Source: an uncultured Thermomicrobiales bacterium
GTDB lineage: Bacteria > Chloroflexota > Chloroflexia > Thermomicrobiales > UBA6265
Assembly (NCBI GenBank): GCA_902806355.1
Contig: CADCWI010000089.1
Location: 1 to 22,076 of the forward strand
DNA length: 22,076 bases
Direction: 5' to 3'
A program made the translations under genes and the position numbers. Numbering within the stretch: the stretch's first letter is position 1; every line of letters starts with the position of its first letter. Below are positions 1 through 8,071 of the stretch, piece after piece. The notes below the pieces were generated by a model. It saw nothing but the letters and a program-made list of their open reading frames with translations, was not told where the DNA came from and searched no databases.

Positions 1-1
1 G

Positions 2-1954
2 GTGCGTCACAGGCAGCGGATGCTCGCCTGGCTGCTGACGGGTTTCGCAATCAGCCAAATGTTGTCCGGCTGGATCGGTCAGGGCGCCATGTACGGGCTC
101 ATGTTCACTGGCGCGTACGTGTTCTTCCGCACTGCTGTCCATCCGCCCACACCGGAAGGACCGGTCGGGACGCGATTCGTTCAGGCCGCTCGACACGGGT
201 TGATCCCACTCGTGTTTGGGGCGGGTTTCGCGGCACCGGGTATGCTTCCCAGATTTGCGTATTATGGCGAATCGAACCTCGCGGAGGGGTACAGTGGATC
301 TGCCGCATGGGCGGCACAGGTCGGGGGATGGACCTTCGGTCGCCAGCTCGAGCTCCTCTTCCATCCATCGGGATGGTTCTTCCTGGGAGCGACCGTTATC
401 GCGCTCGGCTTCGTCGCAATCTTCCATCCATGGAATCGGCACTATGTCGTGTTCTTCCTCTTGCTCACCGCAGCCGGCTTTACGCTCGGACTGGAACAGC
501 ACACCGCTCTCCACCGGTTGCTCTTCGCCATCCTGCCGGCGTTCGAAGACTTGCACACGCATTTCCCCGAACGAGTCGCGATTATTCTTCCTTTCGGTCC
601 CGCCATTCTCGCCGGGATTGGCATGACGAACTTGTTGCGGGATCCCAGCTCCCGAACCCTGCTGATCGCGTCATTGACTGTCGGAATCGGCGCATTCTCG
701 ATGCGCGCGATCCGCCTGGGCTTCACTCCCCAATCCTGGGCGGAGATTTTCGGGTGGCTCTTCGTCCTCGCGCTCCTTGTCCTTGCGATACGAGGGCAGC
801 GAGGTTACCTCTACCGCCTTGTCCCTTTCGTGCTTCTCGGGTTGGTTCTGGTCGAGCTTCAAATCGCCTCGATCACGAGCTTGCGAAATGGCGACTATGC
901 ACGCGTGGAGGCGCAGACGATCGCCGAACCGAACCGGACCGCCGAGATCATCATGGCCGGGAATCCCATCGTTCCGCCACGCTACTTCGGGTACGACCCG
1001 GCGCTAAGTTACGAGCAACATGGTGAGATCACGTATTACCGGCATGCGTTCCAAAAAGACTTGACGTTCCAGTTGCTGGTCAACAATCGGGGTACGCTCT
1101 GGAACCTGGCCGATATCCAGGGGTATAACCCGTTGCAGCTTCAAGGATATGTCGCTTATCTCACCGCCCTCAATGGTGCGCCGCAGGAGTACCATGGCGG
1201 CTACATCCTCCCTAGCGGTCTCGATTCTCCCCTCCTGCCTCTCCTGGCGACGGAGTTCGTCGCCGTTCCTCTCACGATCCCGCCGGATCGGCTCGATCTC
1301 CGGATGCTGATCCAGCGTTATCCCGAGGTCGCCGCGACGGATTCCGTCCGGGTCCTGCGGTTCACCGGCGCCTTTCCCCGGGCCTGGATCGTCCATGACG
1401 TGCGCCAGTTCGATGGTGACATGACCGCGACAGTCAACGCCGGTCCAATCGACTTTAGGCGCACCGCACTTGTCGAAGAAAACGCCGGCCCACTCGGCGA
1501 TCCCGGAGGCACGGTAACGGAGTCCGCGACGATAACGAGATACTCCCCGGATGCGCTAACGGTGGAGGTGATGTCCGATGGTGCTGGATTGCTTGTGCTA
1601 AGTGAAATGTACGCCGAAGGATGGACCGCCACGGTGGGTGGCGTCGACCAGAACGTGATCGCCGTCAACGGGGCACTCCGCGGGATACACGTTCCCTCTG
1701 GGCAACACACCGTCACTCTCTCGTTCGAGCCTCCCGGGCTTGAAACCGGCTACGGGCTCGGACTCGTCACGGTCATCGTGGCGGGCAGTGGAGTATTCGG
1801 CGCTATGTCACTTGATCGCCGTTGGGACCGCAGGGCGGCCAGTGGAGGCGCGCGGAGCGATTCACCAGCAGCAAATCCGCCAGCACAATCGCCAGCATCG
1901 CTTCAACGACCGGCACGGCTCGTGGCACGACTGAAGGATCGTGCCGCCCCGTGA
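2..1954 (+). CDS. YfhO-like multi-pass membrane protein (C-terminal part, 5' end outside window)
   Basis: About 650 residues are visible. The reading frame opens with a GTG at the very edge of the window, so the true start is probably upstream. The sequence has many hydrophobic segments: near residues 8-45, 65-80, 110-165, 185-290 and a last one near 580-603. Before the last helix lies a soluble domain ending in a segment of the type LSEMYAEGWTATVGG...VNGALRGIHVPSGQHTV, which is the typical C-terminal beta domain of the YfhO family (large membrane proteins linked to lipid-sugar or glycosyl transfer at the cell surface). The substrate cannot be read from the sequence. The last ~50 residues are a low-complexity Ala/Pro/Arg/Ser tail that lies antisense to the conserved end of aroC, so the tail looks like read-through into the neighbour and not a domain. 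The genes are convergent. Confidence 0.75.
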   Translation: MRHRQRMLAWLLTGFAISQMLSGWIGQGAMYGLMFTGAYVFFRTAVHPPTPEGPVGTRFVQAARHGLIPLVFGAGFAAPGMLPRFAYYGESNLAEGYSGSAAWAAQVGGWTFGRQLELLFHPSGWFFLGATVIALGFVAIFHPWNRHYVVFFLLLTAAGFTLGLEQHTALHRLLFAILPAFEDLHTHFPERVAIILPFGPAILAGIGMTNLLRDPSSRTLLIASLTVGIGAFSMRAIRLGFTPQSWAEIFGWLFVLALLVLAIRGQRGYLYRLVPFVLLGLVLVELQIASITSLRNGDYARVEAQTIAEPNRTAEIIMAGNPIVPPRYFGYDPALSYEQHGEITYYRHAFQKDLTFQLLVNNRGTLWNLADIQGYNPLQLQGYVAYLTALNGAPQEYHGGYILPSGLDSPLLPLLATEFVAVPLTIPPDRLDLRMLIQRYPEVAATDSVRVLRFTGAFPRAWIVHDVRQFDGDMTATVNAGPIDFRRTALVEENAGPLGDPGGTVTESATITRYSPDALTVEVMSDGAGLLVLSEMYAEGWTATVGGVDQNVIAVNGALRGIHVPSGQHTVTLSFEPPGLETGYGLGLVTVIVAGSGVFGAMSLDRRWDRRAASGGARSDSPAANPPAQSPASLQRPARLVARLKDRAAP

Positions 1955-2906
1955 CGAGGATCTTGCGGGGCTGCATGTCCGTGTCGACCGTGTCCTGCTC
2001 CCGCTCGATCGACGATGTTGGCTTGATCGCCACCCGAACGACGGTATCTTCACCGGATGTCAGGCCGCCGAGCGTTCCACCGGCATTGTTGGTCTGGGTG
2101 CGAACGCGCCCATCCTTGAGGACGAACGCGTCGTTCGATTCCGAGCCGCGCATCCGGGCGGTCGCGAAGCCGTTCCCGATCTCGACGCCCTTGGTTGCCG
2201 GGATACTGAGCATCGCCTGCGCGATCAACGCGTCGACCTTGCCGAACGTTGGCTCGCCCAGCCCTACGGGGACATTCGTGGCATGTGCCTCGACCACGCC
2301 GCCAAGGCTGTCGTGCGCCTCCTTAACGGCGGTAATCGCCTCGATCATGCGCTCGGCGGCAACAGGATCGGGGCAGCGAACGATGTTTCGCTCGATTTGA
2401 TCCCGGTCGAACGTCTCCATCTCGACCGCACCGATCGCCCGCGTGAATCCGAAGACGTCAACCCCGAACTCGGCCAGGATCTTCTTCGCGATCGCTCCGG
2501 CCGCGACACGGCCCCATGTCTCCCGGGCGGAGGAACGGCCGCCTCCGCGATGATCACGGTGCCCGTATTTCATCCAGTAGGTGTAGTCGGCATGGCCCGG
2601 ACGAAAGACATCCCGGAGGTTGTCGTACTTCGACGAATCGGCATCTGCGTTGTACGTAATCAGGGATATCGGAGCTCCGGTCGTCACGTTCTCGAAGACC
2701 CCTGACAGAAGCTCGGCACGATCCCGCTCATTCCGCGGCGATGTCACTTTGGATTGACCGACCCGGCGCCGGTCCAGTTCCCGCTGGATGTCCTCCACGC
2801 GGAGTTCCAGGCCTGCCGGGCACCCCTCGATCACGACGCCCAGGGCCGGACCGTGCGATTCTCCCCAGGTGGTCAGCTTGAAGTGTTGGCCAAAGGTGCT
2901 ACTCAT
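1803..2906 (-). CDS. aroC: Chorismate synthase
   Basis: 367 residues, normal family length. The enzyme converts 5-enolpyruvylshikimate-3-phosphate to chorismate, the last common step to aromatic amino acids, and needs reduced FMN. Signatures include GESHGPALGVVIEGCPAG near the N-terminus, the RRRVGQSK segment, GGRSSARET near residue 120, GTLGGLTSGEDTVVRVA near 275 and GRHDPSVVPRAVPVVEAM near 320. The ATG at 2906 is preceded by a weak AGG. It is the last gene of a minus-strand run (binding protein, acetyltransferase, aroC), 54 bases after the acetyltransferase stop. The last ~15 residues, after DLLLVNRSA, are not conserved in the family. No other shikimate-pathway gene is in the window. Confidence 0.97.
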   Translation of the reverse strand: MSSTFGQHFKLTTWGESHGPALGVVIEGCPAGLELRVEDIQRELDRRRVGQSKVTSPRNERDRAELLSGVFENVTTGAPISLITYNADADSSKYDNLRDVFRPGHADYTYWMKYGHRDHRGGGRSSARETWGRVAAGAIAKKILAEFGVDVFGFTRAIGAVEMETFDRDQIERNIVRCPDPVAAERMIEAITAVKEAHDSLGGVVEAHATNVPVGLGEPTFGKVDALIAQAMLSIPATKGVEIGNGFATARMRGSESNDAFVLKDGRVRTQTNNAGGTLGGLTSGEDTVVRVAIKPTSSIEREQDTVDTDMQPRKILVTGRHDPSVVPRAVPVVEAMLAIVLADLLLVNRSARLHWPPCGPNGDQVT

Positions 2907-2960
2907 GAACCTGACTTTCGATGACCGGCCACACCGGACGGTGGCCGTAGAATGATCGGG

Positions 2961-3857
2961 TTACGACGGTGCCGCAGCCGACGTGTCAAAGACCACCGCG
3001 AAGAGGGCATAGTCGTCATTGGGAGTGCGGTCGAAGCCGGTCCGGGCATAGAGGTCCCGGGACCGAGCGTTCTCGCCTTGCGTACTGAGGGCGACGCGAC
3101 GTGCCCCCAGCTCGACCATCCGACGAACGGCCATCTGCAGGGCGAGTCGCCCATATCCCCTGCCTTGATAACGGGGGCTGGTGGCAATCCTGTCAAGATG
3201 ACCCCAGCTGCGGTAATTCGTCAATCCGACGTACGACACGGCGGCGTCACCCACTTCGCCCAGCCAGACTTCGACACCCGGGAATCGCAGATATGCCTCG
3301 AATTCCTCGGAACTGTTGCGCCAGAGCCAGGGAAACGCACCATGATCCAGCTCCAGCAATGCCGTGATCATCGACGTATCGTGGGGCTCGACCCGTGTGA
3401 ATGCCAGGTCACTGTCGATGCCAGGCGACGTGATGGAACCGGGACGCCGATGCTCGTACGTCACGATGTCTTCGATCTTAATCATCCCATACCGAGCGTA
3501 GAAGGCGGGATGGCGCGTCTCGTTGAGGTCGACCGCAACCAGGGCCGCGTATCCCGCCTGCCTGCCATAATCGATCACGGCTCTCATCAGCTCAGGTTCG
3601 TGTGAGAAGGCTCCGAAAGTGTGGATCGTGGTGATATCCGGGCGATGACGCCATGGGGTGACGAGCAGGAACTCGCCCGTCTCCGGATACCAGAACGACG
3701 ATCCGGGACTCTGGATCACGAGCGCCGCGGCATCGGCCTCATCAAGCCGCGGGTGGTCCGCAAGCCGAAGACGGGAGACATCCGCCGGCCAAAGCTGGCG
3801 CACGGATGAGCCGGACGCGGACCAAGGATCCGGCCCGGCACCGGAGCGCACGATCAC
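2961..3857 (-). CDS. GNAT-family N-acetyltransferase (probable tandem two-domain form)
   Basis: 298 residues, starting with GTG at 3857. The start overlaps the stop of the upstream substrate-binding protein by four bases (GTGA), which indicates translational coupling. The C-terminal half carries a clear acetyl-CoA-binding motif, RYQGRGYGRLAL, at residues 229-240, followed by the beta-5/alpha-4 signature STQGENARSRDLYARTGF at 258-275. The N-terminal half (about 60-135) looks like a degenerate second GNAT fold, ending in NETRHPAFYARYGM, so the protein is probably a pseudo-duplicated GNAT. The acceptor substrate is unknown; family members acetylate small amines, antibiotics or protein N-termini. 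The fold is well supported by the motif; the specific role is not. Confidence 0.88.
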   Translation of the reverse strand: MIVRSGAGPDPWSASGSSVRQLWPADVSRLRLADHPRLDEADAAALVIQSPGSSFWYPETGEFLLVTPWRHRPDITTIHTFGAFSHEPELMRAVIDYGRQAGYAALVAVDLNETRHPAFYARYGMIKIEDIVTYEHRRPGSITSPGIDSDLAFTRVEPHDTSMITALLELDHGAFPWLWRNSSEEFEAYLRFPGVEVWLGEVGDAAVSYVGLTNYRSWGHLDRIATSPRYQGRGYGRLALQMAVRRMVELGARRVALSTQGENARSRDLYARTGFDRTPNDDYALFAVVFDTSAAAPS

Positions 3858-5497
3858 GCCGGAGCACCGATCGTTTCGAGACGAAGGATTCCCATAGGTG
3901 TCACTTCGAGTCCCGTCAGTCCCGGTCGTACGAGCGTTGTCTGTCGATCGAAGTAGAGCGGGATCACCGCCACATCTTCCAGCAGGATGCGGTGCGCGTC
4001 GGCAAGAATCTCCGCTCTCAGGCTCTGATCCGGTGCCATCCGGGCATCCGACATCAGCGCGTCGAAATCCGGATTATGGTAGCCGGTGTAGTTTTCCGGG
4101 CTTTCCGATCCGAACAATGTCCAAAGCAGATTCTCGGGATCCGGATAATCAACACCCCAGTACAAGGCGTAGGCCGGAAACCGCCGCGCCGCCAGCCCGG
4201 CAAGGAAATCCGGCCAGTTGACGGAGATCACGTCGATCGTCAGGCCCAGCGCCTCCCGCACCGTATCCCTGAGTGCTTCCAATGGGGCGACATCGGCTCC
4301 ATGGACGGTGATCGGAGGAACCCGCTCGGCGGCTCCGTATCGCGACTTGGCAAGAGCATCCCTCGCGGCAACGATATCAACAGTCGGAACCGCTTCGGCC
4401 CAATCCCTTTGCAGCATCCCGTCGGGAATCAAGCCATGAGCCACGCGGACCGTCCCATTGAACATCGCCTCGGCGACGTTCACCACCGGAAACGCGAGCC
4501 TGATCGCCCTGCGCAGGTTGGGATCATCCAGGGGTGGCACCGTGTTGCCGAACGCAATGTACGAGACGGCGAAAAGGTCGGTCTGAATGAGATCACCAAC
4601 GGCAATCCCACTCGCGGCATCCGCCACGAGTGGTGCCTGGTCGGGTGGGACACGATCGACCAGGTCGATCTCCCCACCCTGGTAGAGGTTGAGCGGCTGA
4701 CTTGCGGATGAACCAGTACGAATCTCGACTGTCGGAACGCTTGGTGTCCCGGCCCACCAGGTGTGAGCCGCCGCCAGTTCAATGGTTCGTCCTGGAGCCC
4801 AGGAGATTAGCCGGAAAGGACCACTCCCGTTTGGCGCCGTCCAGTGCGCGCCGGCGATCGACTGTTGGCGATCCACGATCGAAGCCGGCACACTGGCCAG
4901 CTTCATCAAGAACGTTGCACTCGGTCGCACAAGCGTGATGTCGACCGTCCGGGCATCGAGCACGACGATCCCGCTGAGGACATCACTGGCACCGGCCAGC
5001 ACCTGGTCGGAACCTTGGATGTCCCCAAGGTAGGTGGGGCCAGGTAGCGATGCGGTCGCCCCGCCCGCCGTTTCCGGACGGAGTGCCCGAGAGAAAGACT
5101 CCAGCACGTCCTCCCCATCGATCACCCGGCCATCATGAAACCGGGCGGACGATTGGAGCGTCACCCGGTAGGTCAGGTTATCGTCTGAAACGGAGATGCT
5201 CTCCGCCAGTTCCGGAACTGGCCGCAGTGCCGCATCGAATCGCACCAGTGACCGGAACACCTGGCGCAGGAGGAAATTCGTCGCAAGATCGCGTGCCAGG
5301 GCTGGGTCGAATGATTCCGGTCCCTGTACCGGCCCGGCCAGGCGTAAGCCGCTGGCCGGCGTCCAAACCGATCCATCGCCCTGGCTAGCGGCAACGACAA
5401 CAGGGGGCAGTGATTGTGCGACCGACGTCCCGGCGGTCACCATCGCCGCGGCGTCTTGCATAACCCGTCTTCTCGTGGTGGTTCGATGTCGCTTCAT
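3854..5497 (-). CDS. ABC transporter substrate-binding protein, family 5 (peptide/oligopeptide type)
   Basis: 547 residues, the usual size for DppA/OppA-type binding proteins. The N-terminus TRRRVMQDAAAM followed by a short hydrophobic run resembles a twin-arginine (Tat) signal; no lipobox cysteine is visible. The mature part has the usual family blocks: LAESISVSDDNLTYRVTL near 115-130, FHDGRVIDGEDVLESFSRAL near 137-156, NGSGPFRLISW near 240, a LRRAIRLAF block near 345 and YWGVDYPDPENLLWTLFGS near 460. It would bind a peptide, sugar or other solute outside the membrane and deliver it to a permease. No permease or ATPase gene is adjacent. It is the first gene of the minus-strand run with the acetyltransferase and aroC. 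The ATG at 5497 has only a weak ribosome site. Confidence 0.92.
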   Translation of the reverse strand: MKRHRTTTRRRVMQDAAAMVTAGTSVAQSLPPVVVAASQGDGSVWTPASGLRLAGPVQGPESFDPALARDLATNFLLRQVFRSLVRFDAALRPVPELAESISVSDDNLTYRVTLQSSARFHDGRVIDGEDVLESFSRALRPETAGGATASLPGPTYLGDIQGSDQVLAGASDVLSGIVVLDARTVDITLVRPSATFLMKLASVPASIVDRQQSIAGAHWTAPNGSGPFRLISWAPGRTIELAAAHTWWAGTPSVPTVEIRTGSSASQPLNLYQGGEIDLVDRVPPDQAPLVADAASGIAVGDLIQTDLFAVSYIAFGNTVPPLDDPNLRRAIRLAFPVVNVAEAMFNGTVRVAHGLIPDGMLQRDWAEAVPTVDIVAARDALAKSRYGAAERVPPITVHGADVAPLEALRDTVREALGLTIDVISVNWPDFLAGLAARRFPAYALYWGVDYPDPENLLWTLFGSESPENYTGYHNPDFDALMSDARMAPDQSLRAEILADAHRILLEDVAVIPLYFDRQTTLVRPGLTGLEVTPMGILRLETIGAPA

Positions 5498-5521
5498 ACA
5501 CGGATTCTACGGTGCCCGTCA

Positions 5522-5563
5522 GGCAGCCACCAAGGCTGCCCGGTTATTCAACACAGGTATACT
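5522..5563. promoter_or_regulatory. Perfect 7-bp inverted repeat next to a -10-like box, between divergent genes
   Basis: GGCAGCC-ACCAA-GGCTGCC at 5522-5540 is a perfect inverted repeat of 7 bp with a 5-base gap. It lies between the start of the binding-protein gene (minus) and the LON-domain gene (plus). A TATACT sequence at 5558-5563 would be a good -10 box for the plus-strand gene. The matching -35 position (5535-5540) falls inside the right arm of the repeat and does not resemble TTGACA. This is the arrangement expected of an operator, but it could also simply be an RNA hairpin. No regulator gene is adjacent. Confidence 0.35.
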
Positions 5564-5702
5564 CAAGGTGGGCAGGCTCTACGAGGTGGCCCGGTCCGTA
5601 CGGCACATGGAGCGCTGCCTGAGACTGGAACCTTGTCGCCGTCCCATACTGTCGTCGCTCCAGCGCCTGCATCGCCTGATACTCACGAAACGGGCCAGTA
5701 CC

Positions 5703-6362
5703 ATGCCCACGACGTTACCCCTCTTTCCCCTGAATACCGTCCTGTTTCCGGGAATGCCGCTTCCGCTCCGTGTCTTTGAAGAGCGCTACCTGCGCATGCT
5801 GGAGGCGCACCGCGACGCGGACCCCATTTTTGGCGTTGTCCTGATCAAGTCGGGACGTGAATCAGGATCGATCCCGGAGGTCTATCTGACGGGAACCGCG
5901 GTCTCACTCGCCAGCGACCGGCATCGCATGAGCAAGCGCGGCAACATCGTGGTGACGGGTGGATCGAGATTTCGCATCCACGATCTGGATTGGAGCCGGG
6001 AATATGGATTGGCGTCGATCGAGTACGTCAATGAACCTGCCCCCGACCCGTCGGAGATCGAGGGTGTGCTGCACGAAACCAAGGATCTGCTCAGGCGGTA
6101 CGTGCGAGGAATCACTCGTCTCACTGGCCGGCGTTTCGACCACGTGCGGCTTCCGGTCGATCCCGTGGCGTGTTCGTGGGAGCTGGCGGCGCGTCTGCCG
6201 CTTCATTCGCGCGAGCGCCAGTCCTTGCTGGAGCAGCCCTTGACCGCCGACCGGCTCAAGGCGTTGCGCTACACCCTTCGCCGCGAGCTGGCCCTCCTCT
6301 ATGGCGCAGGGGCTGCCGGCCTGGCCATGAATCACCCCGGCGGGAGCTTCACCCTCAACTAG
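5703..6362 (+). CDS. Stand-alone LON N-terminal (substrate-binding) domain protein
   Basis: 219 residues from the ATG at 5703. It opens with LPLFPLNTVLFPGMPLPLRVFEERYL, the diagnostic start of the Lon protease N-terminal domain, followed by FGVVLIKSGRE and a beta-rich region to about residue 105, then a helical part. Neither the AAA+ ATPase nor the Ser-Lys protease domain of Lon is present, so it belongs to the small family of Lon-domain proteins whose role is presumed to be binding unfolded or specific proteins. The reading frame stays open further upstream (another ATG at 5607), but that sequence is not family-like and lies across the divergent intergenic region; the family start fixes 5703. 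No convincing Shine-Dalgarno precedes it. It converges with the P-loop gene, with one base between stop codons. Confidence 0.9.
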   Translation: MPTTLPLFPLNTVLFPGMPLPLRVFEERYLRMLEAHRDADPIFGVVLIKSGRESGSIPEVYLTGTAVSLASDRHRMSKRGNIVVTGGSRFRIHDLDWSREYGLASIEYVNEPAPDPSEIEGVLHETKDLLRRYVRGITRLTGRRFDHVRLPVDPVACSWELAARLPLHSRERQSLLEQPLTADRLKALRYTLRRELALLYGAGAAGLAMNHPGGSFTLN

Positions 6363-6363
6363 G

Positions 6364-6768
6364 TCATGTCGAACGATGTGGTGAGCCGTAATCGTGATCC
6401 AGATGTTGCAGGACCAAGGCAGCCGCCTCACCGGGCGTTACACGGGTGGTGTCGATCACCAGGTCGGCGGACGCGAATGCCGAAGCCAACCGCTGCTGCT
6501 GAACGACAAACAGGGGTTCGGGCCACTGCTCGTGACGACGCGCGCGAAGTGTCGACAAGTCGATCGCTAGCGCGACCAGGACGTCCGGATGGAGCGTACG
6601 CCAGAGATCCCTGATCGAACTGTGTTCCTGACCGCAGATGCGGACAGGTATCCCGGATTTCGCCAACTCCCTGGCGAGGCTCGTCTTCCCTGACGCACAG
6701 GGACCGACGACGACGATTGTCGGTTTCTTGGGGGTATCGAGCGATGTTCTGTAGACAAGGCCAGTCAT
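6364..6768 (-). CDS. Small P-loop NTPase of unknown function
   Basis: 134 residues from the ATG at 6768, chosen because AGGAGG lies seven bases upstream; longer in-frame starts exist up to 6882 but have no such signal. A clear Walker A motif, GPCASGKTS, occurs near residues 22-30, just after a hydrophobic beta strand (TIVVVG). A second strand, DVLVALAIDLSTLRARR, and a third, ADLVIDTTRVTPGEAA, fit a compact nucleoside/nucleotide kinase-like fold. The TTRVTPGEAAALVLQHL end resembles the C-termini of shikimate- or adenylylsulfate-kinase-like proteins, but I cannot name a substrate. At 134 residues it is at the low end for such kinases. It lies 130 bases downstream of the phosphatase gene on the same strand. 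Confidence 0.8.
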   Translation of the reverse strand: MTGLVYRTSLDTPKKPTIVVVGPCASGKTSLARELAKSGIPVRICGQEHSSIRDLWRTLHPDVLVALAIDLSTLRARRHEQWPEPLFVVQQQRLASAFASADLVIDTTRVTPGEAAALVLQHLDHDYGSPHRST

Positions 6769-6898
6769 CTTCGGCCTCCTCTTCCTGGTGTCGCCAGCAT
6801 AACCGATGTTGCGGCATCCGTTGACCGACTGCTCGGTGCCTCCTCCATGCCGATTGTGTGGCTCTTCTCGTATCACCAGCATGCTGGAGCCGTGGGAA

Positions 6899-7618
6899 TC
6901 AGGAGAGGTGCACCTGGAGCTGCATGCGGCGGACCAGCGGGTGGGCAGCTTCCGGATGCAGCGACAGGGCGACTACCGCCATGTCATCATTCGGGCGCCC
7001 ATCGTCCCGTTCCATGACATCGGCCAAAAGCGTATCAGCGAGTTCTTGAGCTGCGACACCCCGCCCCAGACGCGATTCTCCCCACGCGGCGAGATCCAGG
7101 GGCGGCAGATTCCGGCGACGACCGGAATGCGGGATGCCATCGGTAAAGAGCACGATATCCACGCCGCTGCGCATCGGAATCTCTTCGACCGAAGGCTTCG
7201 TCCACCGATAGCGGCCGATTGGCCCCGACTGGGCCTGAAGGACGCTAACCTGTCCATCCGCCTGAAGGATCATCGGTGCCTCGGCATTCCGGGTGATCAC
7301 AATGGTACGGGTTTTGAGGTCGATGGAAAGCAGGTCCAGCGTTGCCGACACCTGGCCGTGGCGGAACGCGAACAAGAAGTCGTGCGTTGCACGAGCGACC
7401 ACACCATCACGGACGCCCTCCTTGACCAGCGAGACGGCCCGGCTCGACAGCAGCAGGCTCAGTGTCTTGGCTGCCTTTCCGCTCCCCTGCCCGTCGATCA
7501 TGACGATCGTTACGCCGCCACTCGGGCGCTCGATCAGCTCTACTGTGTCACCGCTCTCCCGGCTGGCGTATTTCTCCGTCTTGGCAACGCCGACATCGAT
7601 CACCAGCGAATTCGGCAT
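6899..7618 (-). CDS. SpoIIE/PP2C-type serine phosphatase domain protein
   Basis: 239 residues consisting of the phosphatase domain alone. Metal-binding signatures are visible: MIDGQGSGKAAK with Asp42, FTDGI with Asp160, and NDDMAVVAL with Asp211-Asp212. RNAEAPMIL near 110-118 and GPIGRYRW near 132-139 are the equivalents of the GHpPp and lG motifs of the SpoIIE family. Such enzymes dephosphorylate anti-sigma-factor antagonists or similar Ser/Thr-phosphorylated partners. There is no sensor (GAF, PAS or HAMP) domain, so input must come from a partner. No antagonist or anti-sigma kinase gene is nearby. The ATG at 7618 follows a GGGG tract about ten bases upstream. The gene is transcribed away from the micro-ORF array. 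Confidence 0.88.
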   Translation of the reverse strand: MPNSLVIDVGVAKTEKYASRESGDTVELIERPSGGVTIVMIDGQGSGKAAKTLSLLLSSRAVSLVKEGVRDGVVARATHDFLFAFRHGQVSATLDLLSIDLKTRTIVITRNAEAPMILQADGQVSVLQAQSGPIGRYRWTKPSVEEIPMRSGVDIVLFTDGIPHSGRRRNLPPLDLAAWGESRLGRGVAAQELADTLLADVMERDDGRPNDDMAVVALSLHPEAAHPLVRRMQLQVHLS

Positions 7619-7892
7619 GGTTCGTGACCCCTGACCCTGATGAGGCGCAAACGAGAAAGTCGGTCACAATTCCCGCTTCCAACTCCGCAACCGCGATTAC
7701 GACGTTCCTCCGAGCCTACATCAAGCGTTCGACCGCCACTGGCATCACCCCTGTCTTGAGAGATCGGCAGAACCAGCAGACGGACCACCGAGATGTACCC
7801 CTTCGTCCGGGTTCTTCTTCCTTAGTAGACCGGGATTGAAAACGATCGGTCCCTGAACCATACGGATTTGTGAGATGGTGAATGCTAAACGC
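7619..7892. other. Intergenic stretch, no gene recognised
   Basis: This is the left third of the 0.9-kb gap between the phosphatase gene and the HD-GYP gene. It should contain the minus-strand promoter of the phosphatase gene, but no convincing -35/-10 pair is visible. A weak inverted repeat (GACCG at 7828-7832 with CGGTC at 7847-7851) is the only structure noticed. No protein-like reading frame was found. Confidence 0.5.
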
Positions 7893-7921
7893 TTGACAAC
7901 GTGATCTGTCTTGAGTATCCT
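7893..7921 (+). promoter_or_regulatory. Sigma-70-type promoter reading towards the micro-ORF array
   Basis: A perfect TTGACA (-35) at 7893-7898 is followed after 17 bases by TATCCT (-10) at 7916-7921, four of six matches to TATAAT. The predicted transcript start is near 7928, giving a leader of about 145 bases before the first micro-ORF at 8072. It is the best promoter-like pair I found in the window. No annotated gene lies directly downstream other than the micro-ORFs and, 600 bases on, the HD-GYP gene. Confidence 0.5.
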
Positions 7922-7983
7922 CGAACGAGCGATCAGGTTACGTTTCCCTAGTTATGTTCAGGGATTGCCGTAGTCTACGCGCT

Positions 7984-8045
7984 TTCGGGTCGTGTCCTCC
8001 TGACAAAGAGAGTAACCCCGAAGACACGATTCAGGCAGTACCTGA
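7984..8045 (+). promoter_or_regulatory. Structured RNA leader with mutually exclusive helices
   Basis: TTCGGG (7984-7989) can pair with CCCGAA (8017-8022). The adjoining TCGTGTC (7990-7996) can pair perfectly with GACACGA (8023-8029). The arms occur in the order a-b-a'-b' with no linker between them, so both helices cannot form fully together; they would be alternatives or a strained pseudoknot. A separate hairpin, TCAGG-CAGTA-CCTGA, occupies 8031-8045, and further TCAGG/CCTGA copies at 7958-7962 and 7999-8003 offer more alternative pairings. This lies between the predicted promoter and the first micro-ORF and could be a switch-type leader. I do not recognise a known riboswitch class. Structure is predicted by eye only. 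Confidence 0.4.
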
Positions 8046-8071
8046 CCGTTTCAAAACGAAAGGATGTAGCC

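Noticed and set aside
5196..5702. N-terminal extension of the LON-domain protein
   Set aside because: The open frame lies antisense to the binding-protein gene and across the intergenic gap. The family begins at LPLFPLNTVLFPG, directly after the ATG at 5703.
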